64,000 nucleotides of DNA from Bacteroidota bacterium (GTDB lineage Bacteria; Bacteroidota; Bacteroidia; B-17B0; Aurantibacillaceae): the NCBI GenBank assembly GCA_019638705.1, contig JAHBTI010000008.1, forward strand, positions 44,682-108,681, in the 5' to 3' direction. Under the pieces are notes generated by a model. That model was not told the origin of the DNA. It saw nothing but the letters and a program-made list of their open reading frames with translations, and did no database searches. Position numbers and translations under genes: made by a program. Below are positions 9,091 through 19,231 of this stretch, piece by piece. Within the stretch, counting starts at the first letter, position 1, and each line of letters starts with the position of its first letter.

Positions 9091-9888
9091 ATGCCTTTGG
9101 TTTCAATCATCATAATTAACTACAACACCTTTCAACTCACTTGCAGTTGCATAAAATCGGTGGTTGAAAAAACCAAAGATGTTTCTTACGAAATTATTTT
9201 AGTGGACAATGCTTCTACCGAACGCGATGCCGATGAGTTTAAAAAATTATTTCCTAAAATTAATTTAATTAAAAGCAAAGAAAATTTAGGTTTCGCCAAA
9301 GGAAATAATGTAGGAATACAACACGCACACGGCGAATTTATTTTGCTGTTGAACAGCGATTGCGAATTGACGGAAGACAGCATTGCAATTTGCTGCAAGG
9401 AGTTTTCGGAGAAAAAAAACATCGGCGTTATCACTTGTAAATTAATTTATCCCAACGGGAAAATGCAGCATAATTGCCAAGTCTTTCCTTCCACAATTAA
9501 AATTTGGATTGAGAAATTACGTTTGCATAAATTATTCTCAAAAAAAATCAGAAGTTCTTACTTGCAAGGTTTCTATTGGGATTACGAAACTTTCGGTTTT
9601 CCCGATTGGATTTGGGGAACATTTTTTATGTTCAGAAAATCTGCTTTGGATTTATTACCCGATAAAAGGCTGAGCGATGATTTTTTTATGTACATGGAAG
9701 ATGTGCAATGGTGTTGGAATTTTCGCAAAGCAAAAATTAAAATTGCATACACGCCGAAAACTACGGTAATTCATCACGGCGGAGGAAGCAATGCCGACAG
9801 AAGCGAAATGATAAACAAAAACTATCTATCGTTTTTGGAAAAAAATTATAATGCTATTCATAGAAAATTACTTGGAAACAAAATATGA
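9091..9888 (+). CDS. Glycosyltransferase family 2 (rhamnosyltransferase-like)
   Basis: A 265-residue GT-A enzyme. The N-terminus VSIIIINYNTFQLTCSCIKS, the IILVDNAST loop, ENLGFAKGNNVG and the LLNSDCEL (DxD-like) motif match WbbL-type GT2 proteins. The late MYMEDVQWCWNFRKAG-like region also fits. It is co-oriented in the locus and overlaps the next gene by 4 bp (ATGA). Confidence 0.9.
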   Translation: MPLVSIIIINYNTFQLTCSCIKSVVEKTKDVSYEIILVDNASTERDADEFKKLFPKINLIKSKENLGFAKGNNVGIQHAHGEFILLLNSDCELTEDSIAICCKEFSEKKNIGVITCKLIYPNGKMQHNCQVFPSTIKIWIEKLRLHKLFSKKIRSSYLQGFYWDYETFGFPDWIWGTFFMFRKSALDLLPDKRLSDDFFMYMEDVQWCWNFRKAKIKIAYTPKTTVIHHGGGSNADRSEMINKNYLSFLEKNYNAIHRKLLGNKI

Positions 9889-10658
9889 GTTTTAATCAAT
9901 ACATAAAAAAAATTGCCGCACATTTCATCAAAAAACATCAGTTGGAATATTGGTCAATTAAAAAAAACGAAACAAAAACTCTTGCACCAATACGACACTT
10001 TTATTCCGATTTTATTTTTCCCGAAATGAAAATAATAGATGTTGGTGCAAACGTGGGAAATTATTCTCAGGTGTTTTTAAACTTAAATGCAAAAGTTATT
10101 GGCGTTGAACCTCAAAAATTTTGTCAAAACATTTTAAAAAAACGTTTCCGAAATAATCAAAATTTCAAATTGATTTCTGCCGCATCGGGTGCGGTTGTTT
10201 CGTCTTCAATCATTCATAAATCCAAATCGCATACCATAGCTTCTATGAACAAAAACTGGATTGGCAACGTAACGCAAAGCAATCGCTTTAAAAATGAAAA
10301 CTGGAAAGACGAAGAAATAGTTTCTGTTACAACTATGGACAACATCATCAAAGAAAATTTTGTTCCCGATTACATTAAAATAGATGTGGAGGGTTATGAA
10401 AAAGAAGTATTGAAAGGATTAAATCATGCCGTTAATTTTATTTCCTTTGAAATTACTTTGCCCGAAATGAAGCAAGCGGCGATTGATTGCGTAAATGAAA
10501 TTTCACGTATTGGAAATTATGTTTTTGTTATCCCCAATCAAGATAAATTAATTGACATTAAAGAGTGGTTTTCTAAAACAGACGTTCTCGCTTACATAGA
10601 AGAATTGAGTAAACAATCCACTGAAATCTCTGCCGATATTTTTTGTAAAAAAATTTAA
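9885..10658 (+). CDS. FkbM-family methyltransferase
   Basis: A 257-residue SAM-dependent methyltransferase of FkbM type: motif I IIDVGANVGNYSQVF (about residues 50-64), then DYIKIDVEGYEKEVLKGL and a late FEI strand. In glycan loci such enzymes usually O-methylate sugars; the target is unknown. Coupled on both sides: ATGA with the upstream gene and TAATG with the downstream one. Confidence 0.88.
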   Translation: MSFNQYIKKIAAHFIKKHQLEYWSIKKNETKTLAPIRHFYSDFIFPEMKIIDVGANVGNYSQVFLNLNAKVIGVEPQKFCQNILKKRFRNNQNFKLISAASGAVVSSSIIHKSKSHTIASMNKNWIGNVTQSNRFKNENWKDEEIVSVTTMDNIIKENFVPDYIKIDVEGYEKEVLKGLNHAVNFISFEITLPEMKQAAIDCVNEISRIGNYVFVIPNQDKLIDIKEWFSKTDVLAYIEELSKQSTEISADIFCKKI

Positions 10659-11479
10659 TGACCCGTAAACCCACCGCCATACTTGTTCTTTCCTGCGACA
10701 AATACGCCGATGCGTGGCAGCCGTTTTTTTTATTTTTTCAAAAATATTGGAGTGATTGCCCTTTTCCTGTTTATCTGGGTACGAACGAAAAAGTTTTTTC
10801 TTTCCAAAACGTAAAACAAATTTTTTCGCACAAACAAACAACCTGGTCAGATGAGTTGCAAACTATTTTGCAGCAAATTCCCGAACAAAACATCATCGTT
10901 ATGTTGGAAGATTATTTTATTTACAAAAAAGTAAATAACAATGATTTGTTTCAACTGATTGATGACATGGAAAAGCACCATGCCGCATATATTAAACTTG
11001 GCGCGTTTCCCGCAAAGTACGATGAATTGTGGTGGTACAAACCTCTGAAAGAAAATCCGAAACTTGGTGTAATAGAAAAAGGAGCGAAATACCGCCTGTG
11101 TTTACAAACTGCTCTTTGGAACAAAACTATTTTGTTGAACTTGCTTAATCTTTCAGAAAACCCCTGGCAATTTGAAATTGAAGCCTCAAAGCGTTCAAAC
11201 GAATTAGAAAATCCTTTTTTGTTGGTAATTGCCAACCCGAAAGAAAAAGTGGTGCATGGTCCTATTCAATATTATTGCACGGCTTTATCGGCGGGCAAGT
11301 GGATGCGCGGCGCAATTCGTTTGTGCAAAAAAGAAAATATTGCCATAGATACTTCGCAGCGTGAAACAGAAACATGGGCAGAAGAATGGCGGAGAAAATT
11401 ATACATTGCGCTTCCGCTTGGTATGCGCAAAATGGTGAATTTCCTACAATCACGATTAAAAAAATTAAAGTATGTCTGA
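10658..11479 (+). CDS. Putative glycosyltransferase-like protein of unknown activity
   Basis: A 273-residue protein. The N-terminus (AILVLSCDKYADAW) and the WSDCPFPVYLGTNE stretch, followed by IIVMLEDYFIY, look like a GT-A-like nucleotide-sugar fold, but I cannot place it in a CAZy family. It starts at a TAATG junction and overlaps the next glycosyltransferase by 8 bp, which supports a role in the same glycan pathway. Confidence 0.65.
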   Translation: MTRKPTAILVLSCDKYADAWQPFFLFFQKYWSDCPFPVYLGTNEKVFSFQNVKQIFSHKQTTWSDELQTILQQIPEQNIIVMLEDYFIYKKVNNNDLFQLIDDMEKHHAAYIKLGAFPAKYDELWWYKPLKENPKLGVIEKGAKYRLCLQTALWNKTILLNLLNLSENPWQFEIEASKRSNELENPFLLVIANPKEKVVHGPIQYYCTALSAGKWMRGAIRLCKKENIAIDTSQRETETWAEEWRRKLYIALPLGMRKMVNFLQSRLKKLKYV

Positions 11480-12401
11480 AAATAATTTATCTATCATTAT
11501 CCCTACCAAAGACAGAGGCGAAGTATTTTACAAAACGCTGAACGCCGCATATCAAGCAACAAAAAACGTGTCCGCCGAAATAATTGTGATTAACGATTCC
11601 AAAACAAACAATGTTGTTATTGAAGAAAAATTTTTGGACAGGGTAAGTGTGTTTAATAATCCGAAAAGCGGTGTAGCGGCGGCAAGAAATTACGGCGCAA
11701 GTTTGGCAAATGGAAAATGGCTTTTGTTTTTAGACGACGACATGATAATGAACGAGGAAAATATCCATTTATATTTACAACACACAAACAGAGAAGATAA
11801 ATTTTGTGTGAACATTGAATGGATTTATCCGCCCGAACTGATTGCCCAAATTGAAAAAAATGCTTTCGGCAGATTTTTAATTAAATACGGATTTACCACC
11901 ATGCGCGGCTGGAGTAACTATCCTGATTGGACAACAAACAGTATTGTAGAAGTAACATCAGTTGCAAGCCCCAATTTGTTTTTACGCAAACAATATTTTT
12001 TTGAAACACATGGATATGACGAAAAATTTCCCTTTGCAGGTTTTGAAGATTATGCTTTTTCAAAACGTTTGGAACAACACAATTTCAAAATGTATGTGGA
12101 TACAACCAGTATAATGTATCACAACGAAGCTGACCGTATTGAGCCCAAAGAATGGTTTAAACGAAAAGAGCGTGGCGGGGAAACGCGGCGTGTGGCGGTA
12201 GAGCAAGGTTTTGTGGAAATAGGAATAAAACAAAATGTTTTGAAAAATGTTTTTTATTTCAGCACTCCCATAATTGAACCCATGCTAAAATTTATTTTAG
12301 CTATTACTTCTCCGTTTAAAATAGTTGATGCCCTGTCGTTTACTTGTTACAAAATGCTTTTGGGAATAGCTATTAATAAAGGATATAACAAGAAAAAGTG
12401 A
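11472..12401 (+). CDS. Glycosyltransferase family 2
   Basis: A 309-residue GT-A enzyme: SIIIPTKDRGEVFYKTL at the N-terminus, IIVINDSK, then GVAAARNYGASLANGKWLLF and the LDDDM metal-binding motif. The C-terminal part contains a short hydrophobic stretch, suggesting membrane association. It ends 1 bp before the ATG of the next gene. Confidence 0.9.
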   Translation: MSENNLSIIIPTKDRGEVFYKTLNAAYQATKNVSAEIIVINDSKTNNVVIEEKFLDRVSVFNNPKSGVAAARNYGASLANGKWLLFLDDDMIMNEENIHLYLQHTNREDKFCVNIEWIYPPELIAQIEKNAFGRFLIKYGFTTMRGWSNYPDWTTNSIVEVTSVASPNLFLRKQYFFETHGYDEKFPFAGFEDYAFSKRLEQHNFKMYVDTTSIMYHNEADRIEPKEWFKRKERGGETRRVAVEQGFVEIGIKQNVLKNVFYFSTPIIEPMLKFILAITSPFKIVDALSFTCYKMLLGIAINKGYNKKK

Positions 12402-12402
12402 A

Positions 12403-13920
12403 ATGAAATTTATCAGGTTAATAGTTAATTCTAAAAGCAGTAAAAAAAACTTATTGATGCTTTTATTAATAATTGCATCTTTATTTATACTGATAATAGG
12501 ATTATCGAGAACTTTTTATCCCTATGATGTCGGTCATTACGAAGCTGGAATTTGGGCTCCGGCAGAATTAGCCTCACAAGGAATAAACCCATACGGTTTA
12601 GATATAACAATCCATGAGCCTTACACCATGTCGCCTTACGGCATTTTGTATTATGCAATAGTAGGGTTAGGAATAAAACTATTCGGTTTGCAATTTTGGT
12701 TTGCAAGAGCATTATCCTTAATCTGTGTAGCCTTAGCAACATTGTGTGTAGCAAAACTCACTCATCGTTATACAAAAAATTTTCAGGCGGCGATGCTAAG
12801 TGCCATTCTATTTTTGTCGCAATTTCCCGTACAAGCATGGATAGGCATACAGCGCCCCGACACGCTTGCTTTAGCCTTATCTTTACTTGGAATTACAAGT
12901 GCTTTAAGTATAAACCGTCGGGGTGAAAACTCCTTTCTTGCTGTGTTATTTCAAGCGATTGTTCTTGCAGCTGCCATACTTACGCGACAAACATGTGTTC
13001 TTCCTGTTTTAATAGTTTCATTGTGGTATTGGTTCACAAAAAAACATTCTCGTTTAGTTTTGTTTTTAGCATTAGTCAGTTTGTTTTTAATAACAGTTAC
13101 AGTATGGTTAAACAAAACTTCGGGGGGGGCTTACGTTTGGCAGCAATATATAATGCCAAGTGCCGTGCAAAAAAGTTTTGCTATAGGATTGAACCACTTT
13201 ATAACATTCGCATTTGCTCCTGTAACAGTTTGCCTTATTGGGTTGTGTTTGTTTTTATGGAGAAATAAAAACAAGTATGTCGCCAAAAGGAATGAAACAA
13301 ATCATGATGCGTTATATGAAAAAATATTTCTCGCATACCTTTGCCTTTCACTACTCTTAGCAATGGTTACAGCTTCCCGTTATGGCTCCAACTTAAATTA
13401 TTATCTGGAAGTTTCTGCGGCTCTTTCAATTGTTATTCCGGTATATTGGCATCGTTTTAGTCAAAACATAAAACAAAAGTATTTAATAACAATATTAATT
13501 TTAATTGGTTTATCCTTTTCGTTTAGAGGGGTACAGGTATTGAGGGGTGAATATTTCAGATGGCAATCCTTGCCTTACTTTAAAGAAATTGTTTCCGTCA
13601 TAAATACTAAAACGTCTTCGGAAGAAATTTCCTATTCCGATTATCCGGAACTTGTTGTCTCAGCTCAACGCAATTATTTTTTTAATGATTTTGTACAATA
13701 TGACGGCAGGGCAAAATTACAACACAAAATATACGACAGCGTTATGCATTCGGGTAAACCTGCGGCTATAATAAATTGCAGCCGTGAAGCTCCTCAAGGA
13801 TATTTCCGTTACCCACTTTCTCAGCCCGAGCCTTATAAATTTTATAAAGTATTTTTACATCTTCACCATTCAAACAATAACCGGTCTTTGGATAGTGTTG
13901 TTAAAGAAAAAAAGCAGTAA
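12403..13920 (+). CDS. GT-C type multi-pass membrane glycosyltransferase
   Basis: A 505-residue protein with about ten hydrophobic segments. An acidic first periplasmic loop (YPYDVGHYEAGIW, then NPYGLD) is of the type found in ArnT/PMT/GT39-like enzymes, which use lipid-phosphate sugars. It may add a side sugar to the glycan on the periplasmic face. Family assignment rests on topology and the loop and is not certain. Confidence 0.72.
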   Translation: MKFIRLIVNSKSSKKNLLMLLLIIASLFILIIGLSRTFYPYDVGHYEAGIWAPAELASQGINPYGLDITIHEPYTMSPYGILYYAIVGLGIKLFGLQFWFARALSLICVALATLCVAKLTHRYTKNFQAAMLSAILFLSQFPVQAWIGIQRPDTLALALSLLGITSALSINRRGENSFLAVLFQAIVLAAAILTRQTCVLPVLIVSLWYWFTKKHSRLVLFLALVSLFLITVTVWLNKTSGGAYVWQQYIMPSAVQKSFAIGLNHFITFAFAPVTVCLIGLCLFLWRNKNKYVAKRNETNHDALYEKIFLAYLCLSLLLAMVTASRYGSNLNYYLEVSAALSIVIPVYWHRFSQNIKQKYLITILILIGLSFSFRGVQVLRGEYFRWQSLPYFKEIVSVINTKTSSEEISYSDYPELVVSAQRNYFFNDFVQYDGRAKLQHKIYDSVMHSGKPAAIINCSREAPQGYFRYPLSQPEPYKFYKVFLHLHHSNNNRSLDSVVKEKKQ

Positions 13921-13943
13921 ATAATCAAAGAGCGTTCCGTTTC

Positions 13944-15059
13944 GTGAAAAAAAACATCACCTGCATAATTTCCGACATTGATAAAGCACTCGCGTTTGAG
14001 TGGGCTGCCGAATTTCTTGACAAGGAAAAAATTACCCTTTCCTTTATTTTAATTAACGGCGAAAATTCTTTTTTGAGAAATTATTTACAAGAAAAACATA
14101 TTCCTGTTTATGCGATTAATTGCAAAAGCAAAAAAAATATTCCCCTTGCTGTTTGGAAATGTTTTTGGCTGCTGAAAAAATTAAACCCCGATGTAGTGCA
14201 TTGTCATTTATTTTTTGCCAACCTGATTGGCTTGACTGCCGCGAAAATGGCAGGGATTAAATCACGCATTTACACGCGACATCATTCCGATTATCATCAT
14301 GTTTATTTTCCAAAAACCGTGAAATGGGATAAATACTGTAATTCTTTAGCAACAAAAATTGTTTCCATTTCCGATGTTGTTACAAATATTTTAGTTCAAA
14401 AAGAAAATGTTGAGGAAAACAAAATTGTAAAAATTCATCACGGTTTTGATACAAAAAGTTTTATTGAGCCGAATGAGGAAAAAGTAACCGCGCTTAACGC
14501 AAAATACAATCCTCAAAATAAAAAACCTGTTATTGGTGTTATCTCACGCTTCACAGAATGGAAAGGCGTTCAGTATATTATTCCCGCAGGCAAAAAATTA
14601 TTGGAAAAATATCCCGATGCCTTGTTGTTATTGTTTAACGCAAATGGAGATTACGAAAAGGAAATTGATGTTTTATTAAAAGAATTACCTCAATATTCAT
14701 TTCAAAAAATAAAATTTGAGAACGATATTGCCAATCTCTACAAAGTTTTTGATGTGTTTGTTCATGTGCCAATCAGCGAAAACGCCGAAGCCTTTGGGCA
14801 GACATACATTGAAACTATGTTGTCGAGCATTCCGCTCGTAGCAACAAAATCAGGCATTGGCAATGAAATTATGAAACATGAATTTAATTGCTTGGAAGTC
14901 CCTTATCAAAACTCTGAGGCCATTTACAATGCCATACTTCAACTCTTGGAAAACGAAACATTGAAAAATGAGCTCATCAAAAACGCCCGCCAAAGCGTGG
15001 AAGAAAATTTTTCAATCAATAAAATGATTACGTCATTAGAACAATTATATTTACACTAA
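13944..15059 (+). CDS. Glycosyltransferase family 4
   Basis: A 371-residue GT-B transferase starting at GTG. The N-terminal half includes LNPDVVHCHLFFANLIG and RIYTRHHSDYHH. The C-terminal half has VIGVISRFTEWKGVQYII and the donor-site ENAEAFGQTYIETM motif. Part of the same plus-strand polysaccharide operon. Confidence 0.9.
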   Translation: MKKNITCIISDIDKALAFEWAAEFLDKEKITLSFILINGENSFLRNYLQEKHIPVYAINCKSKKNIPLAVWKCFWLLKKLNPDVVHCHLFFANLIGLTAAKMAGIKSRIYTRHHSDYHHVYFPKTVKWDKYCNSLATKIVSISDVVTNILVQKENVEENKIVKIHHGFDTKSFIEPNEEKVTALNAKYNPQNKKPVIGVISRFTEWKGVQYIIPAGKKLLEKYPDALLLLFNANGDYEKEIDVLLKELPQYSFQKIKFENDIANLYKVFDVFVHVPISENAEAFGQTYIETMLSSIPLVATKSGIGNEIMKHEFNCLEVPYQNSEAIYNAILQLLENETLKNELIKNARQSVEENFSINKMITSLEQLYLH

Positions 15060-15077
15060 CTATATATCTACACTAAA

Positions 15078-15899
15078 ATGTTAGCAAGTATCATCATTCC
15101 CTGCTACAATGCCGAATTGTACATCGAGCAAACTTTAAAATCTGTTTTATCACAAACCGAAGCAGATTTTGAAATTGTTTTAATTGACGACGGCAGCACC
15201 GACAAATCAAAAGAAATTATTTTGTCGTTTAACGACAATCGCATAAACTATTTTTATCAGTCCAACAAAGGCGTATCAGCAGCGAGAAACAAAGGGCTTT
15301 CCGAAGCAAAAGGAGAGTACGTCATTTTTTTTGATGCCGACGATATTATGCCGAACGGTTTTTTGCACTCGCGCGTTTTGTTGTTGGAACAAAACAATGA
15401 GCTCGCTTTTGTAAGCGGCAATATTCAAAAATTTACGGGCGAACTAACATATCCCAACATTCTGCGCGGCATAAGCAACAACGGAGTACACGAAATTTTG
15501 TTTTACGACAAAGATGTGGCAGGTTGCCCTTCCAATTATTTATTCAGAACAAATTTTCTGTTGCAACACAACATACTTTTCAATGAAAACATTTCAAGCC
15601 CTGCCGATAAATTTTTTTTGTTGCAATGTTTGGCTTACGGAAAAACCCAATGTTCACCTGATGTCGTGAAGCTTTTGTATCGTATTTCCGAAAACAGCAT
15701 GTCGGGAAAACTCACCAAAAAATTAGCTTTAGACAACGAACTATATTTTAAAGAATTGGTGAAACACCATTTAATTCCCGACAACATTAAAAGAAAAGTT
15801 TTGAGAAAGGGCTATTATATGTTGTGCCTGTCGTACTTAAAACTTAAACAACCTTTAAAAGCATTTTATTATTTAATTAAAACCATTTTTATTTTTTAA
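15078..15899 (+). CDS. Glycosyltransferase family 2
   Basis: A 273-residue GT-A enzyme: ASIIIPCYNAELYIEQTL, FEIVLIDDGSTDKS, GVSAARNKGLSEAKGEYV and the FFDADD metal-binding motif are all intact. Acceptor and donor unknown. It ends 4 bp before the amidotransferase gene. Confidence 0.92.
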   Translation: MLASIIIPCYNAELYIEQTLKSVLSQTEADFEIVLIDDGSTDKSKEIILSFNDNRINYFYQSNKGVSAARNKGLSEAKGEYVIFFDADDIMPNGFLHSRVLLLEQNNELAFVSGNIQKFTGELTYPNILRGISNNGVHEILFYDKDVAGCPSNYLFRTNFLLQHNILFNENISSPADKFFLLQCLAYGKTQCSPDVVKLLYRISENSMSGKLTKKLALDNELYFKELVKHHLIPDNIKRKVLRKGYYMLCLSYLKLKQPLKAFYYLIKTIFIF

Positions 15900-15903
15900 G
15901 CTC

Positions 15904-17805
15904 ATGTGCGGTATTTCGGGTTTCATAGATTTTACAAATAATTCGTCAAAAGAAATTTTGAAACGAATGTCCGACACACTTGCTCACCGCGGACCGGACG
16001 GTTTTGGCGAAGAATTTTTTGAAAAAGATAATTTCCAAATCGGACTTGGACATCGCCGCTTGTCAATTATTGATTTGAGCGAGGCGGGTAAACAACCCAT
16101 GCAATATAAAAATTTGCACATTGTTTTTAACGGAGAAATTTACAATTACCAAGAAATAAAAAATGAATTGCAGGCTCTCGGACATTCGTTCATTTCACAT
16201 TCCGACACCGAAGTTATTTTACACGCTTACGAGCAGTGGCACGAAAACTGCTTGCAGAAATTTACGGGTATGTTTGCCTTTGTTATTTACGATGAAGAAA
16301 AAAACAACCTCTTTTGCGCACGCGACAGAGCAGGCATAAAGCCGTTTTTTTATTATTTCAAAAACAATTTATTCCTTTTCGCTTCCGAACTCAAAGCCTT
16401 TCACCAACACCCTGAATTTGAAAAAGAAATTGACACCAACGCGCTCGCTTTGTTTATGCAGCACGGCAATATTCCTGCACCGCATTGCATTTTTAAAAAC
16501 TGTTTCAAGCTAAAACCCGCACACTTTATGCGGTTTCAGACTGCAAATTGCAAATTACAAATTCAACAATACTGGAATGTATATGACGCTTACAACAAAC
16601 CAAAACTCACTATTTCTTTTGATGAAGCAAAAACCGAAACCGAAAAAATTTTAGCAAAGGCATTTGAATACCGCATGGTGTCTGATGTTCCCGTGGGTGT
16701 GTTTTTAAGCGGCGGTTACGATAGTGCGTGTTTAACGGCGTTGCTTCAAAAAAACAACACCGAAAAATTAAAAACCTTTACCATTGCCATGCCCGATATT
16801 GGCTTGAACGAAGCGCCTTATGCCAAAGACATTGCCAATTATTTGGGAACGGAGCACACAGAAATTGACTGCACACAAAAAGATGCTTTGGATTTAATTC
16901 ATAATTTACCTTTTTATTACGACGAGCCTTTTGCCGACAGCAGCGCAATTCCTACAACTTTGGTTTCTAAAATAGCACGCAAACAGGTTACGGTTGCATT
17001 GAGCGCAGACGGTGGCGATGAGGTGTTTGCAGGCTACAACCGTTACGATTATTTAATGAAACACGGAAATTTTTTAAATAAAATTCCCGCACCTTTCCGC
17101 AAATCCATGTTGGGAATGATGAATGTAATTTCTGCCGATAAAATTCCGTATTTCAAAAACACATACAATTTTCATAACCGTTATGAAAAGCTGAAACGTC
17201 TGCTCAACAATCCTTCGCCAAAAAATATGATGCTGAATTTGAGCAAGCAGTTTGAAAGCGAGCAACTGAACGATTTTTTGAAAACAAGTTTTGAGGAATT
17301 AGAAACGGCGTATTTAAGCGAAGAATTAAAAAAAGAATTTTATTCGCCACTCGCCTATATGCAGGCAACAGATTATCAAACCTATTTGCCCGACGACATT
17401 CTTCAAAAAGTGGACAGAGCGAGCATGAGCCAAAGTTTGGAAGCAAGAGAACCCTTCTTAGACCACCACATCATTGAATGGGCAGCACAATTGCCCGATG
17501 ATTTCAAGTATCACAAAGGCATAAAAAAATATATTTTAAAAGAAATTGTTCATGCGCACATTCCAAAAAAATTAATGGACAGACCAAAAATGGGTTTCGC
17601 TATTCCCATTGAACAGTGGTTGATGAACGACTTAAAAGATTTGGTGCTGCATTATTTAAGTGATGAAAAAATTGCCTCTCAAAATATTTTTAATCCCAAC
17701 GCTGTTTCAAAATTAAAATCCGATTTCTTTTCGGGCAAAAAAGAACTGGCAGCCAAAATTTGGTATTTGCTGATGTTTGAAATGTGGTACGAGAAGTGGG
17801 GTTGA
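15904..17805 (+). CDS. asnB: Glutamine-dependent asparagine synthase-like amidotransferase
   Basis: A 633-residue two-domain enzyme. Class II glutaminase domain starts with the nucleophile C2 (MCGISGF) and has RGPDGFG and NGEIYN; the synthase domain has the ATP motif FLSGGYDSA and GDGGDEVF-like DGGDEVFAGY. In polysaccharide loci AsnB-like enzymes often amidate uronic or amino sugars rather than make asparagine, so the substrate is uncertain. Last gene of the plus-strand glycan operon. Confidence 0.93.
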   Translation: MCGISGFIDFTNNSSKEILKRMSDTLAHRGPDGFGEEFFEKDNFQIGLGHRRLSIIDLSEAGKQPMQYKNLHIVFNGEIYNYQEIKNELQALGHSFISHSDTEVILHAYEQWHENCLQKFTGMFAFVIYDEEKNNLFCARDRAGIKPFFYYFKNNLFLFASELKAFHQHPEFEKEIDTNALALFMQHGNIPAPHCIFKNCFKLKPAHFMRFQTANCKLQIQQYWNVYDAYNKPKLTISFDEAKTETEKILAKAFEYRMVSDVPVGVFLSGGYDSACLTALLQKNNTEKLKTFTIAMPDIGLNEAPYAKDIANYLGTEHTEIDCTQKDALDLIHNLPFYYDEPFADSSAIPTTLVSKIARKQVTVALSADGGDEVFAGYNRYDYLMKHGNFLNKIPAPFRKSMLGMMNVISADKIPYFKNTYNFHNRYEKLKRLLNNPSPKNMMLNLSKQFESEQLNDFLKTSFEELETAYLSEELKKEFYSPLAYMQATDYQTYLPDDILQKVDRASMSQSLEAREPFLDHHIIEWAAQLPDDFKYHKGIKKYILKEIVHAHIPKKLMDRPKMGFAIPIEQWLMNDLKDLVLHYLSDEKIASQNIFNPNAVSKLKSDFFSGKKELAAKIWYLLMFEMWYEKWG

Positions 17806-17809
17806 ACCC

Positions 17810-17830
17810 CTTTCAACCCTCAACTTTTAC
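17810..17830. repeat. Heptamer repeats (3 units) after asnB
   Basis: Three in-phase heptamers, CTTTCAA-CCCTCAA-CTTTTAC, overlap the 3' end of the convergent membrane gene. They belong to the same 7-bp family as the arrays at 19183, 20679 and 23064. Confidence 0.5.
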
Positions 17831-19138
17831 CGTCAAACTTCTTTGATACAGTTCATTCAAAATAACCAAACTTGAAAGAAAAAACGGAATGCAGGGAATT
17901 TTTAAGCGCACCAGCGCACCAAAATTTGAAATGGAAATGCCCACCGAAAACGCAAAAAAGATAGAGAAAACAAAAGAAAACATGAGCAAGGGGTGTGTTG
18001 GAATTAAACTGAAAAACTTATACACCTTCAGTTTGACAAGCAGATAAATGGTAAAGCCAAACACAAACATATTTTCTATGGAGCAAATTCCCATTACCAC
18101 ATTTCGCACATCTAAAAAAGTGGGTCTGAACAGCGTTGCAAAAATAGCTTTGTGTGCTACCGACATTACGCCACTTATGGTGGGTTCATAATCGCCAATA
18201 TCAAAAGCATTACCACCATAATAACTTTGTTTTAAATCGCGTTGCCCCCGCGAAGCCGTTTCAATCACATTTTCTACGGAATATTTTCCTAAAGAACTGC
18301 TCATTTGCCGTAAAACAAATATGCTCACAAAAAGCCCTGCTGCAAGCAAAACCGGAGCAAACATAACTCTGATAAATGCGATTTTAATTTTAGAAATTCT
18401 CAAAGAAAAAAACCATAAAATAGAGCCCGGCAATAAGGCAAAAAGCACATAAGGTTTTATCAACAATAATAAATATGAAGCAACTATCAGCGATAAAACA
18501 TAATTATATCGGCGTTGTTTTTGTACAAAAAACCAATAAAATCCATGCACATAAAAACATACGGCAGAAAATGTAATGCTGTCTTTCATAATGCCACTAC
18601 CCCAAAAAAGAACCGAAGGCACATACAAAATGCTCCATGCGAATTGTTTTTCCAAATCAGGAAATTCGCGGACAAAAATTAAGAACAAACGCCACACGCC
18701 AAGATAACACAAAGAAGCCGTAACAACAGAAGCCGCCATATAACTTTTACAACTCAAAAAAATAACGGGTACAAAACACTTAGAAACAAAGAAGGCATAC
18801 TTATCGTTTACCCAATAAACAGGGGTTTTGGCATCAAGAAGATAAAATTCGGAAATGGAAGGGCGACCAAAATATAAGTATATAAAATCGGCGGGGCGTT
18901 CAAACAACACATCAAGCAAAGCCGAAGCCGTGTAAAAATAATTAACCGTATCGCCGCCATTGTAATAAAAAAAATACACCAAGCCCAAGGCAATTGCGCC
19001 AAACATTTTTACAATTAAACCCCGTAAAAAATAGTTGTATGCTTTATTCCGCACTTTTTGTTTTATGCTAAATCTGTGCGCGAAAAAAAGAATGACAATA
19101 ATGTAAACGGGCGCAATTAATAAATCAAAAATGTCCAT
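17813..19138 (-). CDS. Multi-pass membrane protein, O-antigen polymerase-like
   Basis: A polytopic inner-membrane protein of about 441 residues with roughly ten hydrophobic segments. A NGGDTVNYFY loop early, LFWGSGIMKDSI in the middle and a late SNFGALVRLKIP segment resemble EpsG/Wzy-type glycan polymerases of Bacteroidetes, but sequence alone does not prove activity. The frame is open to a TTG at 19189; I prefer ATG 19138, which gives the usual start MDIFDLLIAPVY. It converges on the glycan operon. Confidence 0.68.
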   Translation of the reverse strand: MDIFDLLIAPVYIIVILFFAHRFSIKQKVRNKAYNYFLRGLIVKMFGAIALGLVYFFYYNGGDTVNYFYTASALLDVLFERPADFIYLYFGRPSISEFYLLDAKTPVYWVNDKYAFFVSKCFVPVIFLSCKSYMAASVVTASLCYLGVWRLFLIFVREFPDLEKQFAWSILYVPSVLFWGSGIMKDSITFSAVCFYVHGFYWFFVQKQRRYNYVLSLIVASYLLLLIKPYVLFALLPGSILWFFSLRISKIKIAFIRVMFAPVLLAAGLFVSIFVLRQMSSSLGKYSVENVIETASRGQRDLKQSYYGGNAFDIGDYEPTISGVMSVAHKAIFATLFRPTFLDVRNVVMGICSIENMFVFGFTIYLLVKLKVYKFFSLIPTHPLLMFSFVFSIFFAFSVGISISNFGALVRLKIPCIPFFLSSLVILNELYQRSLTVKVEG

Positions 19139-19182
19139 TGAGTTTTTAAAAGTAAACATAAAACCCATTGCTCTGAAATCAT

Positions 19183-19217
19183 CTTTCAACTTTCAACTCT
19201 CCACTTTCAACTTATTG
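19183..19217. repeat. Five in-phase heptamer repeats upstream of kmo
   Basis: The units read CTTTCAA, CTTTCAA, CTCTCCA, CTTTCAA, CTTATTG without gaps and end 14 bp before the kmo ATG. The array at 20679-20713 has the same number and nearly the same order of units. Confidence 0.65.
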
Positions 19218-19218
19218 C

Positions 19219-19226
19219 TAAATTTG
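19219..19226 (+). promoter_or_regulatory. Bacteroidetes -7 promoter element of kmo
   Basis: TAAATTTG matches TAnnTTTG and ends 5 bp before the ATG at 19232. If used, the transcript would be leaderless or nearly so. No clear TTTG -33 box at 17-21 bp upstream; the heptamer array occupies that place. Confidence 0.45.
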
Positions 19227-19231
19227 CGCCC

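Noticed and set aside
10658..11479. Assigning a specific CAZy family
   Set aside because: Sequence features only suggest a GT-A-like fold; no diagnostic motif was identified.
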